Source of the DNA: Uloborus plumipes
Lineage: Eukaryota > Arthropoda > Arachnida > Araneae > Uloboridae
Direction: 5' to 3'
Assembly (NCBI GenBank): GCA_038373865.1
Contig: JAXGGA010004679.1
Span: forward strand, 16,001 to 80,000
DNA: 64,000 nucleotides
Positions 45,781 through 56,900 of this stretch are shown piece by piece. Position numbers and translations under genes: made by a program. Positions within the stretch are counted from its first letter, which is position 1. The number at the start of each line of letters is the position of its first letter. The notes under the pieces were generated by a model. The model was given only the letters and a program-made list of their open reading frames with translations, did no database searches and was not told the origin of the DNA.

Positions 45781-46960
45781 TCTGGGGTGGGCCAGTATAG
45801 TATTCATTTAAAAACGAGTATAGACCATCACTTAATCCGCGAGCACCTAAAATAAATAGCTGGAGAACGTCCGGGCCGAGAACTGATGACTGACAACAGG
45901 AAGGGTGCAGAAAAAAGTTCCATGCCTTAAGGGAGGGTTAAATAGGAAAAAAATAAAGAGAAGAAAGGTTCTTTTCCGGGTGGCATGCTGTGCGAACACA
46001 TGGAGTTCATCAGTTGACGGACGACTTTTGGAATACTCATTCCTTGACGAGGACCAAGCTGGTATGCGATGAAAGAACGGCAGAAATCTGTGAAATCATT
46101 TGTCGCGGCTAAAGCTGCGTTACTACCTCTCAGCGGTTACATTAATTGTGGTGGGCAAGGAGATCATTTAAAAAGCTCTTAGGAGCTCATATCGGCTCAA
46201 TTTCTGACACAATGAAAATAACTGGCTTGGAGATGAAACTGCAGTACCATCTGGGAAGTTCAGTTCGTTGAGTGATGGGGAACTCGATGACTTTTTAAGT
46301 TGCTGTGATTGTGCAATTTATTTGTTGGTAAATATTTCGCCGGAATGTATTTGATACCCTAAAAATTAATCACCGGTGCCCTGTAAAGTTATTATTTGTT
46401 TATAATTAAAATGATATCTAGAAGTATTTGATAGGGGAGCAAAGAAGGCGATTGGCAGTTACCATTCCAAAACACTAAGTCAAAGCCAAGGAGTTTGGGA
46501 GGGTAACTGTCCTTCCACTGAGAGCCATAATGCCACCCCTTTGAATGTTAATATCTACAAGTGTTACGACAGTAATGACACTCTTCCATGGTCAACGACA
46601 GCTCAAAATGCACTAATATTGCTTGTAATACTAAAACTTTTCATACTCCGGTTTTCCACTTGCTGATTCGATAAATTTGAAGTTTGCTTCTACAGGTAAC
46701 TACTTTTCCGACTTAAACTTTCATCAATTTATTGAAGACTATATAATGTTGGGAAAAGCTCTAAAATGGTGGGAATTGTTAAGTCTTGGAGTTTGATAAC
46801 CTTCATGGAGGTTTTTCATGGAGCTGCTTTGAATCCGGACATCGATTAGGAGAATACCAGCAATTCTTCCTTATCATACATCATACACTTAACATTAACA
46901 CAAGTCGTAGATAAATATGGCTGAATCAAAATAAAATGAGCTCAAAGAACAAATGTTTTT
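45781..46960. other. Spacer of mixed composition, no gene seen
   Basis: Moderately less AT-rich between about 45840 and 46300. I find no element ends, tandem structure or convincing frame. Confidence 0.45.
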
Positions 46961-46964
46961 ACCA

Positions 46965-47400
46965 ACTCTGCGGAGTCAGTGGAGAAATGACAACTTAGAA
47001 TTTTTAAGCCTTCAACTCCTGACTTGTCTCCGACTCCTTCACCCCAATATTGAGTCCGACTCCGACCCCGCAGTATAGCTTACATTGTAAAACAATTATT
47101 GTTGAGATCATCTGTTTTTATTTTCATGCTGAAGTTGTAATTTATTTATTTAATTTTTGGCAACGGAAAGTAAAAGAAAATTCATAATGCATTTTTAAAA
47201 CATAAAGAAAGAGCTTCGCAGACGATTGTTTTTGGGGGTGGGGATAAAAATTATATATTTAAGACGCTGTTTCATTATTTGATTATTATTTATTTATTTT
47301 ATTTTAATTGTCGGCAGCGGATTAAAAATAAATTCCGAGGCATTTTATTTAACCCAAAAGCTACGAGCGATTGTTTTTGATAATAAATTATTTATTATTT
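46965..47400. repeat. GACTCC-rich repeat followed by a diverged duplication
   Basis: 46970-47080 contains several TCCGACTCC-type words; a matching GGAGTCGGAGTCGG is at 54410-54423, so this is a dispersed motif. Then 47138-47253 and 47285-47390 are diverged direct copies sharing TTTATTTATTT, then GGCArCGGA and ACGAkTGTTTTTG-type words. Confidence 0.5.
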
Positions 47401-48281
47401 TTCTGATAAAAGGTATTTAATTTGATGTGCTTTCTAGTTTTAATTCTTTTTTTCCTTGAAAACGATTAAAGAATTTTTTATGGAAAAAAAAAAACTTATA
47501 TAGATTAGCTGAATTGTTGAAAAGTGCTACTACTTTTATTTGTTCATTTGTTTCATTTTTACGCATCTATTTTATCAGATGAGAGAGACATTTGTTTTTA
47601 TGATTATTATTATTTTTTTTTTTTTTTTAGAAATTAGCTTCAAATTCTAAAAATGCATGTATGACATACATTTCTAGTCTAAATAACTAAGAGAGTATTG
47701 TTCACATGCAAGAATGGCGATATTGGTGTACAAAACGGTAGGCTCGTTTATTTCTGGCTGGAACGTCTCGTTCTTTTTCAAGTTAAATGCACTGGAACAA
47801 ATATTCGTTCATAAGTCGTCTTATTTCATAAATTGTAAGCATATATTTATGGAATCTAATCTATGAAGTTTATCGCTTAATAAAAAAGAAAAAAAAATCT
47901 ATTATGAAAGTAATGCCAAGCTCCAGCTACTCCTTTTATGCCTATTAAGTCTTTATTACCTTTACATAACATTTTTTATATACTAATTGCACTATTTATT
48001 CTGATTACTATACTATGATTTTATTCTAGAATAATAGAAGAGTTGTTGAAATTTTATCTTGTCTTAAATTATTTTACAGATTAAAATAAAATGACAACCT
48101 ATTAATATGCATACTGGCTTGTGTTATAATTAATGCATTGTCAGTTAGTCACCTGAATTAGAAAAAATGAGACATAAATGTTGTTACAGTAAAATGATTT
48201 GAAACGTACAAAAACTGAAAATGGACTCCAAAATTGTATTTCCAATTTTATTCCAGTTTGTTTAAAAAGATAATCTCGATT

Positions 48282-48314
<33 letters not shown>

Positions 48315-48323
48315 CAATCTTTT
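47401..48323. other. AT-rich spacer with poly-T run
   Basis: Ends with a poly-T run at about 48281-48314. No gene or element ends seen. Confidence 0.55.
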
Positions 48324-48880
48324 CCAAATACTTTTGTTTTTCCCATTTATAAATGCATTATTCAGTTTATGTGGAAAACAAATTTTTGGAAGAAACTGAA
48401 CCATATTGCTATACAGTTGTTATATTTAAGTTCTTCAGATATTTCGCCTGAGTAAATCTCAGGGTGTTTTAGCAAATCTCCCAAAGCTATCCATCTATTG
48501 TAATTCGTCATCTCGTTACGCAATTAAATTTTCAATATATCCTCATCCAATTTTTATTCTTGTCCGGGCATTCACACGAGTCCACTTCTATCTGAATCCA
48601 AATTCTTTTGTTTACCCCTTTTATAAAGGCATTCTTCAATTTAAGTGCAAAACCTACTTTCGGAAAGAATTGAGCCATATTGCTATTACACAATTGCAAT
48701 GTTTCTCAGGTATTTCATCTCAAATACTAGAGTAAATCTCAGAGTGTTTTCCGAAAATCCGAAATCTTTCAAACCTTTTGTAATTCGTCATCTCGTTACG
48801 CAATTAAATTTTCAATATATCCTCATCCAATTCTTATTCCCGTCCAGGCATTCACGGGAGTTCATTTCTATCTGAAACCT
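48324..48880. repeat. Tandem duplication, unit about 275 bp
   Basis: Units 48324-48597 and 48598-48880 share their whole length. The most conserved part, TAATTCGTCATCTCGTTACG then CAATTAAATTTTCAATATAT, is identical at 48501 and 48781, while the left parts have diverged more. Frames of 73-76 codons occur in each unit, but the protein sequences are not conserved. Confidence 0.9.
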
Positions 48881-49864
48881 ATTGGGTCTTTTGCCTCTTG
48901 GGATTCAAGAAATGACAGAGCACGAAATTGTGCACCCCCCAACCCCCTTTTGATTTTTTTTTCGATTCGCTGTTTGTTCGCGCGCTGTGCATCGTGGACT
49001 TATTCATGTGTGTAATTAAATTCTTTCTACAGCGGATCTTGATTGATGGAGTTTAGTCCAACCTTTTTGCTCCTCCAGCTCTTCTTGATTGGCGGAAAGC
49101 AGTCTCGTGACTCAGCTGGAGTCGAACTGGCCCCCACTGGGATCTTGGAGCTGGTATTCCTACTTGGAAAAGTTGAGGGTCCGTATTGCTTCTTTCTGTT
49201 CGATCACTGCAGGTCGTCAACCCCGTGTGCGGAAAATTCGAATCCTTCTAAGCTGGAGGAAACAAGATACATAAACAACACATGAATAAGTTCGAAAACA
49301 TATAAAAATGTTTTGATTTATGATTCTGAACCTGTTTTGGTCTCAGTTCATGTATTTCTTTTTCTTTTTCTTTATGCGAAAATAAATTACGTTTTGATGT
49401 TTACTTTTACGAATTTTTCAAGTTCTACGAACTATTTTTTTTTTTTACATCCGATGTAAATATATAAATCCATGATCATGCAAAGGCAAAACATGAAAAA
49501 TACCACTACGTTATTGTCTGATCTTCTTTGGTAAAACCTTCCGCACCTTTACGCATGTGTCAGGTCTTCTCTGATCTCACCAAAATATGGGTGGTAGGTA
49601 AGCTAACAATAAGGGAAAAAATAATAAAAAGCATTTTGAACCGTATCAAACAACGTGAAACGATGCTAATTTTACACATAGTTTTTTGAATATGTCAAAA
49701 GGATAGCAAATGCAACTTTTAAATTGAAAACTTCGGAAAGTTATCACCGCACTACCTTTTTTTAAGTGGAACTGTTCGCGAGTGACAGGCGTGGTTTTAA
49801 TGGACAGAAACAGTATCTGAAAATGCAAAGAAAAATCTAAACGTTTCTAAAATTAAATAGTATA
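48881..49864. other. Spacer, no gene identified
   Basis: A less AT-rich stretch at 49030-49270 has two overlapping plus-strand frames (80 and 61 codons) without recognisable motifs. The rest is AT-rich. Confidence 0.45.
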
Positions 49865-50298
49865 CAGTGGCGTATCCAGGAATTGATTTTGGGGGGTGCA
49901 CATCAAACATCGACACTGTGAGGAGAAAGGAAAAAAGTCAAGAAATATGGTGAAACTTTAAAACGCAGTATTTCGATTTAATTTTTCTATTGAACGTTGC
50001 TCAAAGATTGTTTTTTTTTTTTCACATAAATGAATATCATGCAAGAACAATAAGGCGCGGGCACATCGCTCATTTTCCTCTTACATTTCCACAATTACAG
50101 AATAACAATTAGTTTTGCTTCTTATTGTCGAAAACAGAAAATAATATGACAATATTTCAGTGTCCATAAAGTATTTTTCATTGAAAAAACCTGAAGCATA
50201 TTTACATGAAGGTTACATGTTCAAAATTCGGTGCCACCATTTTTTATAGTCTTACAAAATCTTGGGGGGTGCATTGGTCCCTTGGCACACCCCCACTG
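49865..50298. mobile_element. hAT-like element, CAGTGGCGTATCCAGG family, copy 2
   Basis: Starts CAGTGGCGTATCCAGGAATT and follows the copy at 24792 almost base for base to TGGCACACCCCC then CACTG. About nine bases of the right terminal repeat (CTGGATACA) are deleted. GTATA is present just outside both ends, but a full 8-bp duplication is not visible. No transposase. Confidence 0.87.
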
Positions 50299-51288
50299 GT
50301 ATATATATTAATATAAAAACCCCTGAAAAGTCCAAAGTCTGTAAAAAGTTTGTTAAAAAGAGTTCCCTCTCCTTGTCAGCCTTATACAACCAAGAATGTA
50401 TTCGATTCTTGGCAACATCAAGGCTATAATTTCAGGTGTTTGGGGCAGTGTAGTAAATTTTGGCTGCTAAGTTGTGAAAATACTGGATTGAATCATAGGG
50501 CTACTTCTAGAAAGTGAATACATTGACTTTAGGACGCATATATGTAAGCACCCTTCCCCGCAATATTGTTCTCTATTTGCGTTAATATTTGTTGGATTAA
50601 ATATAATTAAGATGTACTAGAGGGATTTTTTTTAGAATTAAAGTATTTATATTTTTATAAACTCTTAAATCTTTAATGTCCTTCAAGGCAGGACTCCCCC
50701 TCCCCTCCCGCGTAGTAGCGCTACTCTTGTGTAGATGTAATTCATTATACGTAGATGCAATAACCTGAACGTCAGATTTTTTTATTTCTTCCTTCAAATT
50801 TTGCCTTTATTGTAGCGAATACTGAATTCTGTCCAAATTCCGTGATTCCGTACTTGTTTGCCACCTGTTACTCTGTACACAGATTCCCATAGAAATATCC
50901 TTCGATATTTCCGGTGACATTTTGTGACCTCATTAGACTTTCTACGTGACTTTTTCTTAAAATAAGCAAAACTCAAACGCGACTAACGGAGTGTTTGAAG
51001 CACGTATTGGTTTGCCTGAAAGCGGGTATCTTTGAAGTTCGTATTTTCACCCAACTAAAGGAACATATTGGGGGGAAATTGGGCAGGAAGTGCTTCCTTT
51101 GAGTATAAGGATCTGTTACACTCTTATTGGTAATGGTGCGTATGAAGCGAAAATTGTTGGGATGGAACAGAATGTCGAAAATTCTCTCATACTATAAATA
51201 AAGGAGGTTAACCTACAGGAAGGTCAACTTAAATGATGAGGGGGGAAGGGAGATCTTCAGAAGCGAGCCTTCGGGTCACGGTTTAAAA
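50299..51288. other. Spacer, no gene seen
   Basis: Short minus-strand frames (50597-50797, 50794-50976) have no recognisable motifs; no element ends. Confidence 0.5.
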
Positions 51289-51290
51289 TA

Positions 51291-51706
51291 CACTGCAAAA
51301 AATGAACTGCTGTTTTTACAGCAAAAAACTGGCAGCTGGGGTTTCAATTTGAAACTGTAAAATGCACAATAAGAAACTGTAAACCTAGCTATTTTGCAGT
51401 TTCTTACTGTAAAGTTAGCAATTTTACAGTTTATTGCCGTAAAATTCATCTGTATTATACTGTAAAAACAGTAGTATAATACTGTCAACAGAGGTTCCAG
51501 TTTAAAACTGCAAAATGCACGGTAATAAACTATAAAGTTAGCAATTTTGCTATTTATTACTGTAGAATCAGCAACTTTACAGCTTAGTACTGTAAAAAAA
51601 AATAGAAATTTTACAGTTTATTAATGGAAAACTAACAATTATTACAGTTTATTGCCATAAAATTAGCTGTATTATACTGTAAAAACAACATTCCTTTTTT
51701 ACAGGG
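51291..51706. mobile_element. CACTG-type MITE, copy 11 (TA target site)
   Basis: Begins TA-CACTGCAAAAAATGAACTG and ends TTTTTTACAGGG-TA, with a complete interior of alternating CTGTAAAA and two GGCAGC/GTCAACAGAGG segments. Confidence 0.85.
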
Positions 51707-52590
51707 TACACTAGTTGGGAGGAAGCTTTGTTTTTTTTTTTTTTTTTTTTTTTTCAAAAAGGAAAAAAAAAAAAACCAAGGAGCCTCGTCCAGCTGCGTT
51801 TCTATTCCACTTTGTTGCTCTTGAAAATCAAGTACAACTCAAGTTATGCATAAAAGTACGTATAGTTGTGCATAAAAGTGCATAAGGTTGTGTATTTGGA
51901 GCATAACAGTTCTACTATAAGGGGAAAAAGGCCTGTAATTGACACTGCACTAGTTATAATTGTTTCAGTAATAGTTGACACTTATTACAATAAATAAATC
52001 AATAAATTTACTGGAAAAATAGAGGCGCCGAAGGATCCGCTCAGAAAAAGCTGTAAAGCACACATTATAAAAAAAGACAGCATTTTATAATTTTGTAATT
52101 TTGCACAATTTTATAATATTTTTTGTTTGTTTATTTTATCTTAAGTGTCGACTTCTGGTGGTTTTACATTACTTTCTTTCTAAAATAAAAATGAGCAATA
52201 ACAATACCATAAGAAATTCTACTGACCAAACTTTGCATTGTATTAAAAAGTGAAAAAAAAAATCATAGTGCAGGTGCCAATTGTTGTCTGCATTGCGTGC
52301 ATCGTAATACTTTAAGAGTTTAATTTCAGCGGGAAATTCTTTATGATTGACACAAGTACATTCAATCCATCGGTCCTTACTTTTCTTTTTCTTCGCCTTT
52401 TTTTTCTTTTATAAATTTCTTTTATTTTATTTATTGATTTATTTATTTATGTTCCTCTTTCTTTCTCTTTAAACGTTTTAGTTTAATTTGTCAGGAATAG
52501 TGCTGGTAATTTAAAAGAAGTGCATAATTATATGAAGATCTCAAACAAATAAACAAAAGTACAAAAGGCTGTTCGTGCTACGAGAAACAT
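51707..52590. other. AT-rich spacer
   Basis: Poly-T then poly-A at 51729-51775; otherwise nothing recognised. Confidence 0.55.
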
Positions 52591-53280
52591 CTGCACGAAA
52601 TTAGAGCTCGGAGAAAATGTCCGCCGCCCACTCAATTTTTAGCCCATCCCTAATTTTTCCCATCCTCGTTACGGTAACCGAGTTCCAATCCAGATTTGAT
52701 GGAAAACCGCCGTTCAATTTTCTCTTTCCCTTTTGCGCCTTTTTCCCAGTCCTCTCTAGAGCCGGGTTCTGGGCCACGAATAAATAAATAAACCAAAATA
52801 ACACTAACACTAGAAGGACGACGAAGGATAAAATGAAATAAAACAGAAGAAAAAAAGAACCGAAAGAGGAGAGAATATTTTCGATCCTCAGGTGTCCGCG
52901 GATTACGCAACGTGCCTTAAAATTCCACTCATTGTCGGATCACCGGGATTTGGGGAGGGGGGGGGGGATTGAGTTCGGGGGAATTTCGAAAGGGGCTGAA
53001 AAAAAGGGGGTTGACATATAGGGGTCGGGTTTTTATAAAGAAGTTGCCCCGCTTTGATAGAGCGAGAGCCTGCGAGATGAATTGCCCTACACTCTCTTCG
53101 GAAATTAAAACCTGCCCTTATCAATCAGTCTGTGCTTGAAGGCGAAGGGAGATCCCGCGATTTAATGCAGTGTCGATGTTGTTCCCTGGCATTAACACCC
53201 CCGCCCCCCTCCTTGGAAATGCACCACTCAAAACAACACAAAGGGTGCTCCACCCCCGAAGCGGGACACATTTTTTACAC
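52591..53280. other. Less AT-rich unique island, function unknown
   Basis: Contains the palindromic word CGTTACGGTAACCG near 52667, a poly-G run near 52957 and CpG-bearing sequence, without transposon ends. Overlapping minus-strand frames (52601-52810, 52650-52910, 52903-53124) lack motifs. May be conserved non-coding DNA; undecided. Confidence 0.3.
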
Positions 53281-53512
53281 TGGATGACAGAGATGCAGAG
53301 TCTACTTACCCCACCGAACGGTTAATATATATCCCACTTAACTCGGGAGGAAACATTTCTTACTTAGTTTCATTCAGAAATAGCAATGTGTCTTACGTGA
53401 GTGTATAATTCACCTCTGAAACCCTTTAGTTTCAATTTCTTCTTACCCATCCCACACTAAAAAACCCCTGAAAATTTAGGGCTAGAAATGACAGGTATCC
53501 ATGTTGCCACTA

Positions 53513-53762
53513 CACTGTAAAAAATTAATGTTGTTTTTTCAGCATAATACATCTGATTTTATTTTACTAAACAGTAAAAAATTGCTAATTTTAAGTGATG
53601 AACTGTAAAATTACTGCTCTTACAGTGATAAACTGTAAAATTGCCAATTTAACAGTTTACTACTGTGTATTTTACATTTTTAAACTGGAACTTCTGCTGC
53701 CAGTATTATACTGTTGTTTTGACAGTATGATATAGTTACATTTTTCGGTAATAAACTATAAC
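53513..53762. mobile_element. CACTG-type MITE, copy 12, right-truncated
   Basis: Begins TA-CACTGTAAAAAATTAATG, continues through CTGGAACTTCTGCTGCCAG and TATTATACTGTTGTTTTGAC, and stops after GGTAATAAACTATAAC; the right third is missing. Confidence 0.8.
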
Positions 53763-54049
53763 AAGAAGTTCTGTCAAGAACTAAACGAGCCTACTTTCCC
53801 GTACATCGACATCGGCATTCTCGCATCTGTTCATTATTCTCTTGATTATCTGAGACTTAAAATTATGTCAAACGTACCTTTTTAGCACTTAGAGCTGATT
53901 TCGAAAAGCAAAATATGCCCCTTTCATCAGATGAAATAGACACGTAAAATGTAATTAACGAATAAATAAAATTTTGTCGCACCTTTTAAAGAGTGTAACT
54001 GTTACAGTTCCTCCGTAGAAAAAATCCTTCATCGTTTTCAAAAAAAAAA

Positions 54050-54082
<33 letters not shown>

Positions 54083-54288
54083 TAAAATAAATAAATAAAT
54101 AAATAAAAGTACAAAGAGCATCAAAACAAATTTTATCAAAGAAAGAAAAAAAAAAAAACTAGTCCGTTAATAAAATGTCTCGAATTTCACTTTTAATCTG
54201 TTGCCAGTTGTTAAATATAGATAAAGAATAAAATGTTCTCGTGAATGAAAAATTTTTGTTACAAAAAAAAAAAAAACATCGTCTGCCA

Positions 54289-54328
<40 letters not shown>

Positions 54329-54580
54329 ATAAAACAAATGAATAAATAAACAAAAAATCGTCTGCACAGTTAGTAATTTTTTTTCTGAGCCTGCATTTCC
54401 GCCATGTTTGCGGAGTCGGAGTCGGAATCAGAGTCCTCACAGAAGATTACTCAGAAAAGTACGTTACAAACATTATTTATCAAAACCATTTTCTTACAAA
54501 GTTAGTTTGAAGGAAATCCGACTTTAAGTTCAGGATCAACATTCAACTTAAATTCCCCGTAGACGCTAATGTTAATTTTT
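53763..54580. other. AT-rich spacer with AAT microsatellites
   Basis: (AAT)n/(AAAT)n at 54048-54109 and (AAT)n at 54290-54325. GGAGTCGGAGTCGG at 54410 matches the GACTCC repeat at 46970. Overlapping minus-strand frames (54159-54440) are simple-sequence products. Confidence 0.65.
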
Positions 54581-54586
54581 TTTTCT

Positions 54587-54910
54587 GAACGGTTCAATAT
54601 TGAACGAAAAATGGTTCAAATCAAAAAGCGAAATATGGCAATGTATGGGAAAGCCTCTCCGAGATCTTTCAAACAAAAAAAAGTTTATTCCATTCGGACG
54701 GTTCACTCAAAAGTTATTAGGTGGGGAAAGGTTGCTTGAACGGTTCAATGTTGAACGAAAAAGTGTTCAAATTGAAAATTTAAATACGGTAATAAAGTAT
54801 CCTTGCCGAGATGCTTCAAACAAAAAAAAGTTTGTTTAAATCGGACTGTTCACTCAAAAGTTATTAGGGGTGACAGCTTGATTGAGCGGTTCAATGTTGA
54901 ACGAAAAATT
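54587..54910. repeat. Tandem repeat, period 146-151 bp, two and a part units
   Basis: Units start at 54587, 54738 and 54884 with GAACGGTTCAATrTTGAACG then AAAAA. Shared landmarks are CAAACAAAAAAAAGTTT and TTCACTCAAAAGTTATTAGG. GTTCAATGTTGAAC is itself palindromic. The 79- and 82-codon frames run through repeat units and are not a gene. Confidence 0.88.
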
Positions 54911-55140
54911 GTTCAAAAGTATTTCATTTCACTACAATTTTGCAGTACAGTTTACGGAGATACAATAGATTTTACTTCCAATTCTGTTTTAAAAGGTACA
55001 ATAATTTTAGAGAAATGGGATGTAGAGATGGAAAATACAGGCAAAAAATGAATTCATCTATTTTTTTGCAGCAAAAAAAAAGAGTAGGTTTTCACGATAG
55101 AAATTAGTGGCAATATGGATGCAACTAATTTTTACTTTCT

Positions 55141-56357
55141 TCTATATCTAATATATAGAAGAAAGTATTGGTTTCGTGAAAATTTTCGAATGTCGAATTT
55201 TGACGGATTTGCACGTTTTGAGGTGCGCTGAGTCCATTTCGACCATTTTTGGAAAATGTCTGTCTGTGTGTGTGTGTGTGTGTGTCTGTGTGTGAGTCTG
55301 TATGTGTGTGACCAGTTTTTGTGGCCGCGCTAGAGCAAAAACTACTGCATGAAATCGAACAAAAATTTTTGCACATATGTACCACCATGTGAACTGGTGC
55401 ACCTGACTTTGTTTAGCGAATTCCTCCAAGGGGGGTGGAGCAATCGCACGTGTTCTGCGCGGGAGTGAGTGCTATATCTCAGGAAGTAACCGGCGGAATC
55501 AAACTAAAATTGGTCCATAGGTAGACCCTACTGAGTACAGGTGCTGATTTAATTTGTTTGTCAATATCTCCAAGGGGGGTGGAGCAATCGCACGTGTTCT
55601 GCGCGGGGTGATTGCTATATCTCAGGAAGTAACCGGCGGAATCAAACGAAAATTGGTCCATAGGTAGACCCTATTGAGTACAGGTGCTGATTCAATTTGT
55701 TTGTCAATATCTCCAAGGGAGGTGGAGCAATCGCACGTGTTCTGCGCGGGGGTGACTGCTATATCTCAGGAAGTAACCGGCGGAATCAAACGAAAATTGG
55801 TCCATAGGTAGACCCTATTGAGTACAGGTGCTGATTCAATTTGTGTGTCAATATCTCAAAGGGGGGTGGAGCAATCAAAAGTGCTTATTTTGTCATTGCA
55901 CCTACTGTATCTCGGGAAATATTGCTGCGATTTGAATGAAATTTGGAATAACACTAACCCAATATGGAAGCAATAATCGATTAAATTTTGGCGCCAATCG
56001 CCACAGGGGGAGGATGGGGTGATTTTTGCGCTTAGTCAACAATGCGAAAAATTAATTCATTAAAAAATCGCTTTCACGCTATTTAATTATCAAAACAGCT
56101 GAAAACTTTCAATGATTTGAAATTTTTAACTGTTGCCAATTTCTTTTTACTAACAAATAAAATGTTTGCAATTTATCTAAACAAGGCTTTTGCAATGATT
56201 TCCAATTTCGCTCATTGATTCTGCATTTGCAGGGTTAATACGATAATTGGGAAATTGGAGCTGTCTCCAATTACTCGGGCGAGTACGTATTTTATTTTGT
56301 AACCGGAATTCATAAGATAGATATAGAAGAAAGTTTCGTGACGGCCACGACAGCTAG
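55141..56357 (+). mobile_element. Helitron with an internal 144-bp tandem array
   Basis: 5' end TCTATATCTAATATATAGAA; 3' end CGTGACGGCCACG (hairpin), then ACAG and CTAG followed by T. The 5' end is within a palindrome (CTTTCTTCTATAT ... ATATAGAAGAAAG), and GATATAGAAGAAAG recurs just before the 3' hairpin. The interior has a (GT)n run at 55264-55310 and the array at 55408-55980. No Rep/helicase sequence, so non-autonomous. Confidence 0.75.
55408..55980. repeat. 144-bp tandem array inside the Helitron
   Basis: Units start at 55408, 55553, 55696 and a partial fourth at 55840 (periods 145, 143, 144). Each holds GGTGGAGCAATCGCACGTGT, TCTGCGCGGG, ATATCTCAGGAAGTAACCGG and CCATAGGTAGACCCTA. Units 2 and 3 are nearly identical, which points to recent homogenisation. 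Confidence 0.93.
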
Positions 56358-56422
56358 TTTACAGTAAAAAAGTAGGATATCACGGTAGCAATTACTGGTA
56401 ACATGATTGCAACTAATTTTTT

Positions 56423-56898
56423 CACTGCAAAAAACCAACTCTTGTTTTTACAGTATAAGGCAGGGATTCAAGTGAAACAGCACTGCGATCGCTTCGAATT
56501 GCAATCGCTACTGGAAGTGAATTACATTATCATCAACTTAACTTGGCATGACGTCACTACGGGTGGAGCCAATAAGAGCTCACAAGACCTCAGCGATCTC
56601 CTCTTATTCGCCAAGTAGGCTGTGACGTTTTATCTAACTCGTTTTTCATAGGCAAACGTCACGTTGACGTCACGATTTTTTTTATCAAGAAACGTTCTAA
56701 TGTAATTCATTTCCAGTAGCGATTGTAATTTGCGATGGCCTGTTTCACTTGAATCCCTGCCTAATACTGGCAGTCGAGGTTTCAATTTAAAACTAAAATA
56801 CACAGTAATAAACAGTAAAATTAGCAATTTTGCAGTTTAGAACTGGAAACTCGGCTGCCAGTATTATACAGTAAAAACAACCATTTGTTTTTGCAGTG
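56423..56898. mobile_element. CACTG-type MITE, copy 13, interrupted by a Harbinger-like MITE
   Basis: Left part CACTGCAAAAAACCAACTC through CAGTATAA (56423-56458); right part resumes with TAATACTGGCAGTCGAGG and ends TTTTTGCAGTG-TA (56762-56898). Removing the insert and one TAA restores the family sequence CAGTATAATACTGGCAG. Confidence 0.9.
56459..56761. mobile_element. Harbinger-like MITE, GGCAGGGATTCAAG family, copy 3
   Basis: Inverted ends GGCAGGGATTCAAGTGAAAC and GTTTCACTTGAATCCCTGCC, with TAA on both sides (56456-56458, 56762-56764). Because the target is a known MITE sequence, the 3-bp duplication is certain. Interior nearly identical to the copy at 34471. Confidence 0.93.
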
Positions 56899-56900
56899 TA

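Larger units (their letters stand above)
55072..56424. repeat. Direct repeat flanking the Helitron, about 60 bp each side
   Basis: Left 55078-55134 reads AAGAGTAGGTTTTCACGATAG, then AAATTAGTGGCAATATGG and ATGCAACTAATTTTT. Right 56368-56421 reads AAGTAGGATATCACGGTAGC, then AATTACTGGTAACATG and ATTGCAACTAATTTTT. Such long flanking copies are not a Helitron target duplication; they suggest the Helitron lies between two units of an older repeat, or captured part of its flank. Confidence 0.75.

Noticed and set aside
49043..49285. 80- and 61-codon frames in less AT-rich sequence, possibly an exon
   Set aside because: Both frames are open over the same bases and neither shows a motif; splice context could not be judged convincingly.
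53513..53762. MITE copies considered as CR-like non-coding RNA genes because of their hairpins
   Set aside because: TA duplications, many dispersed copies and nested structure show they are transposons.
55125..55429. Overlapping 87- and 93-codon frames with His-Thr runs
   Set aside because: Translated (GT)n microsatellite within the Helitron.
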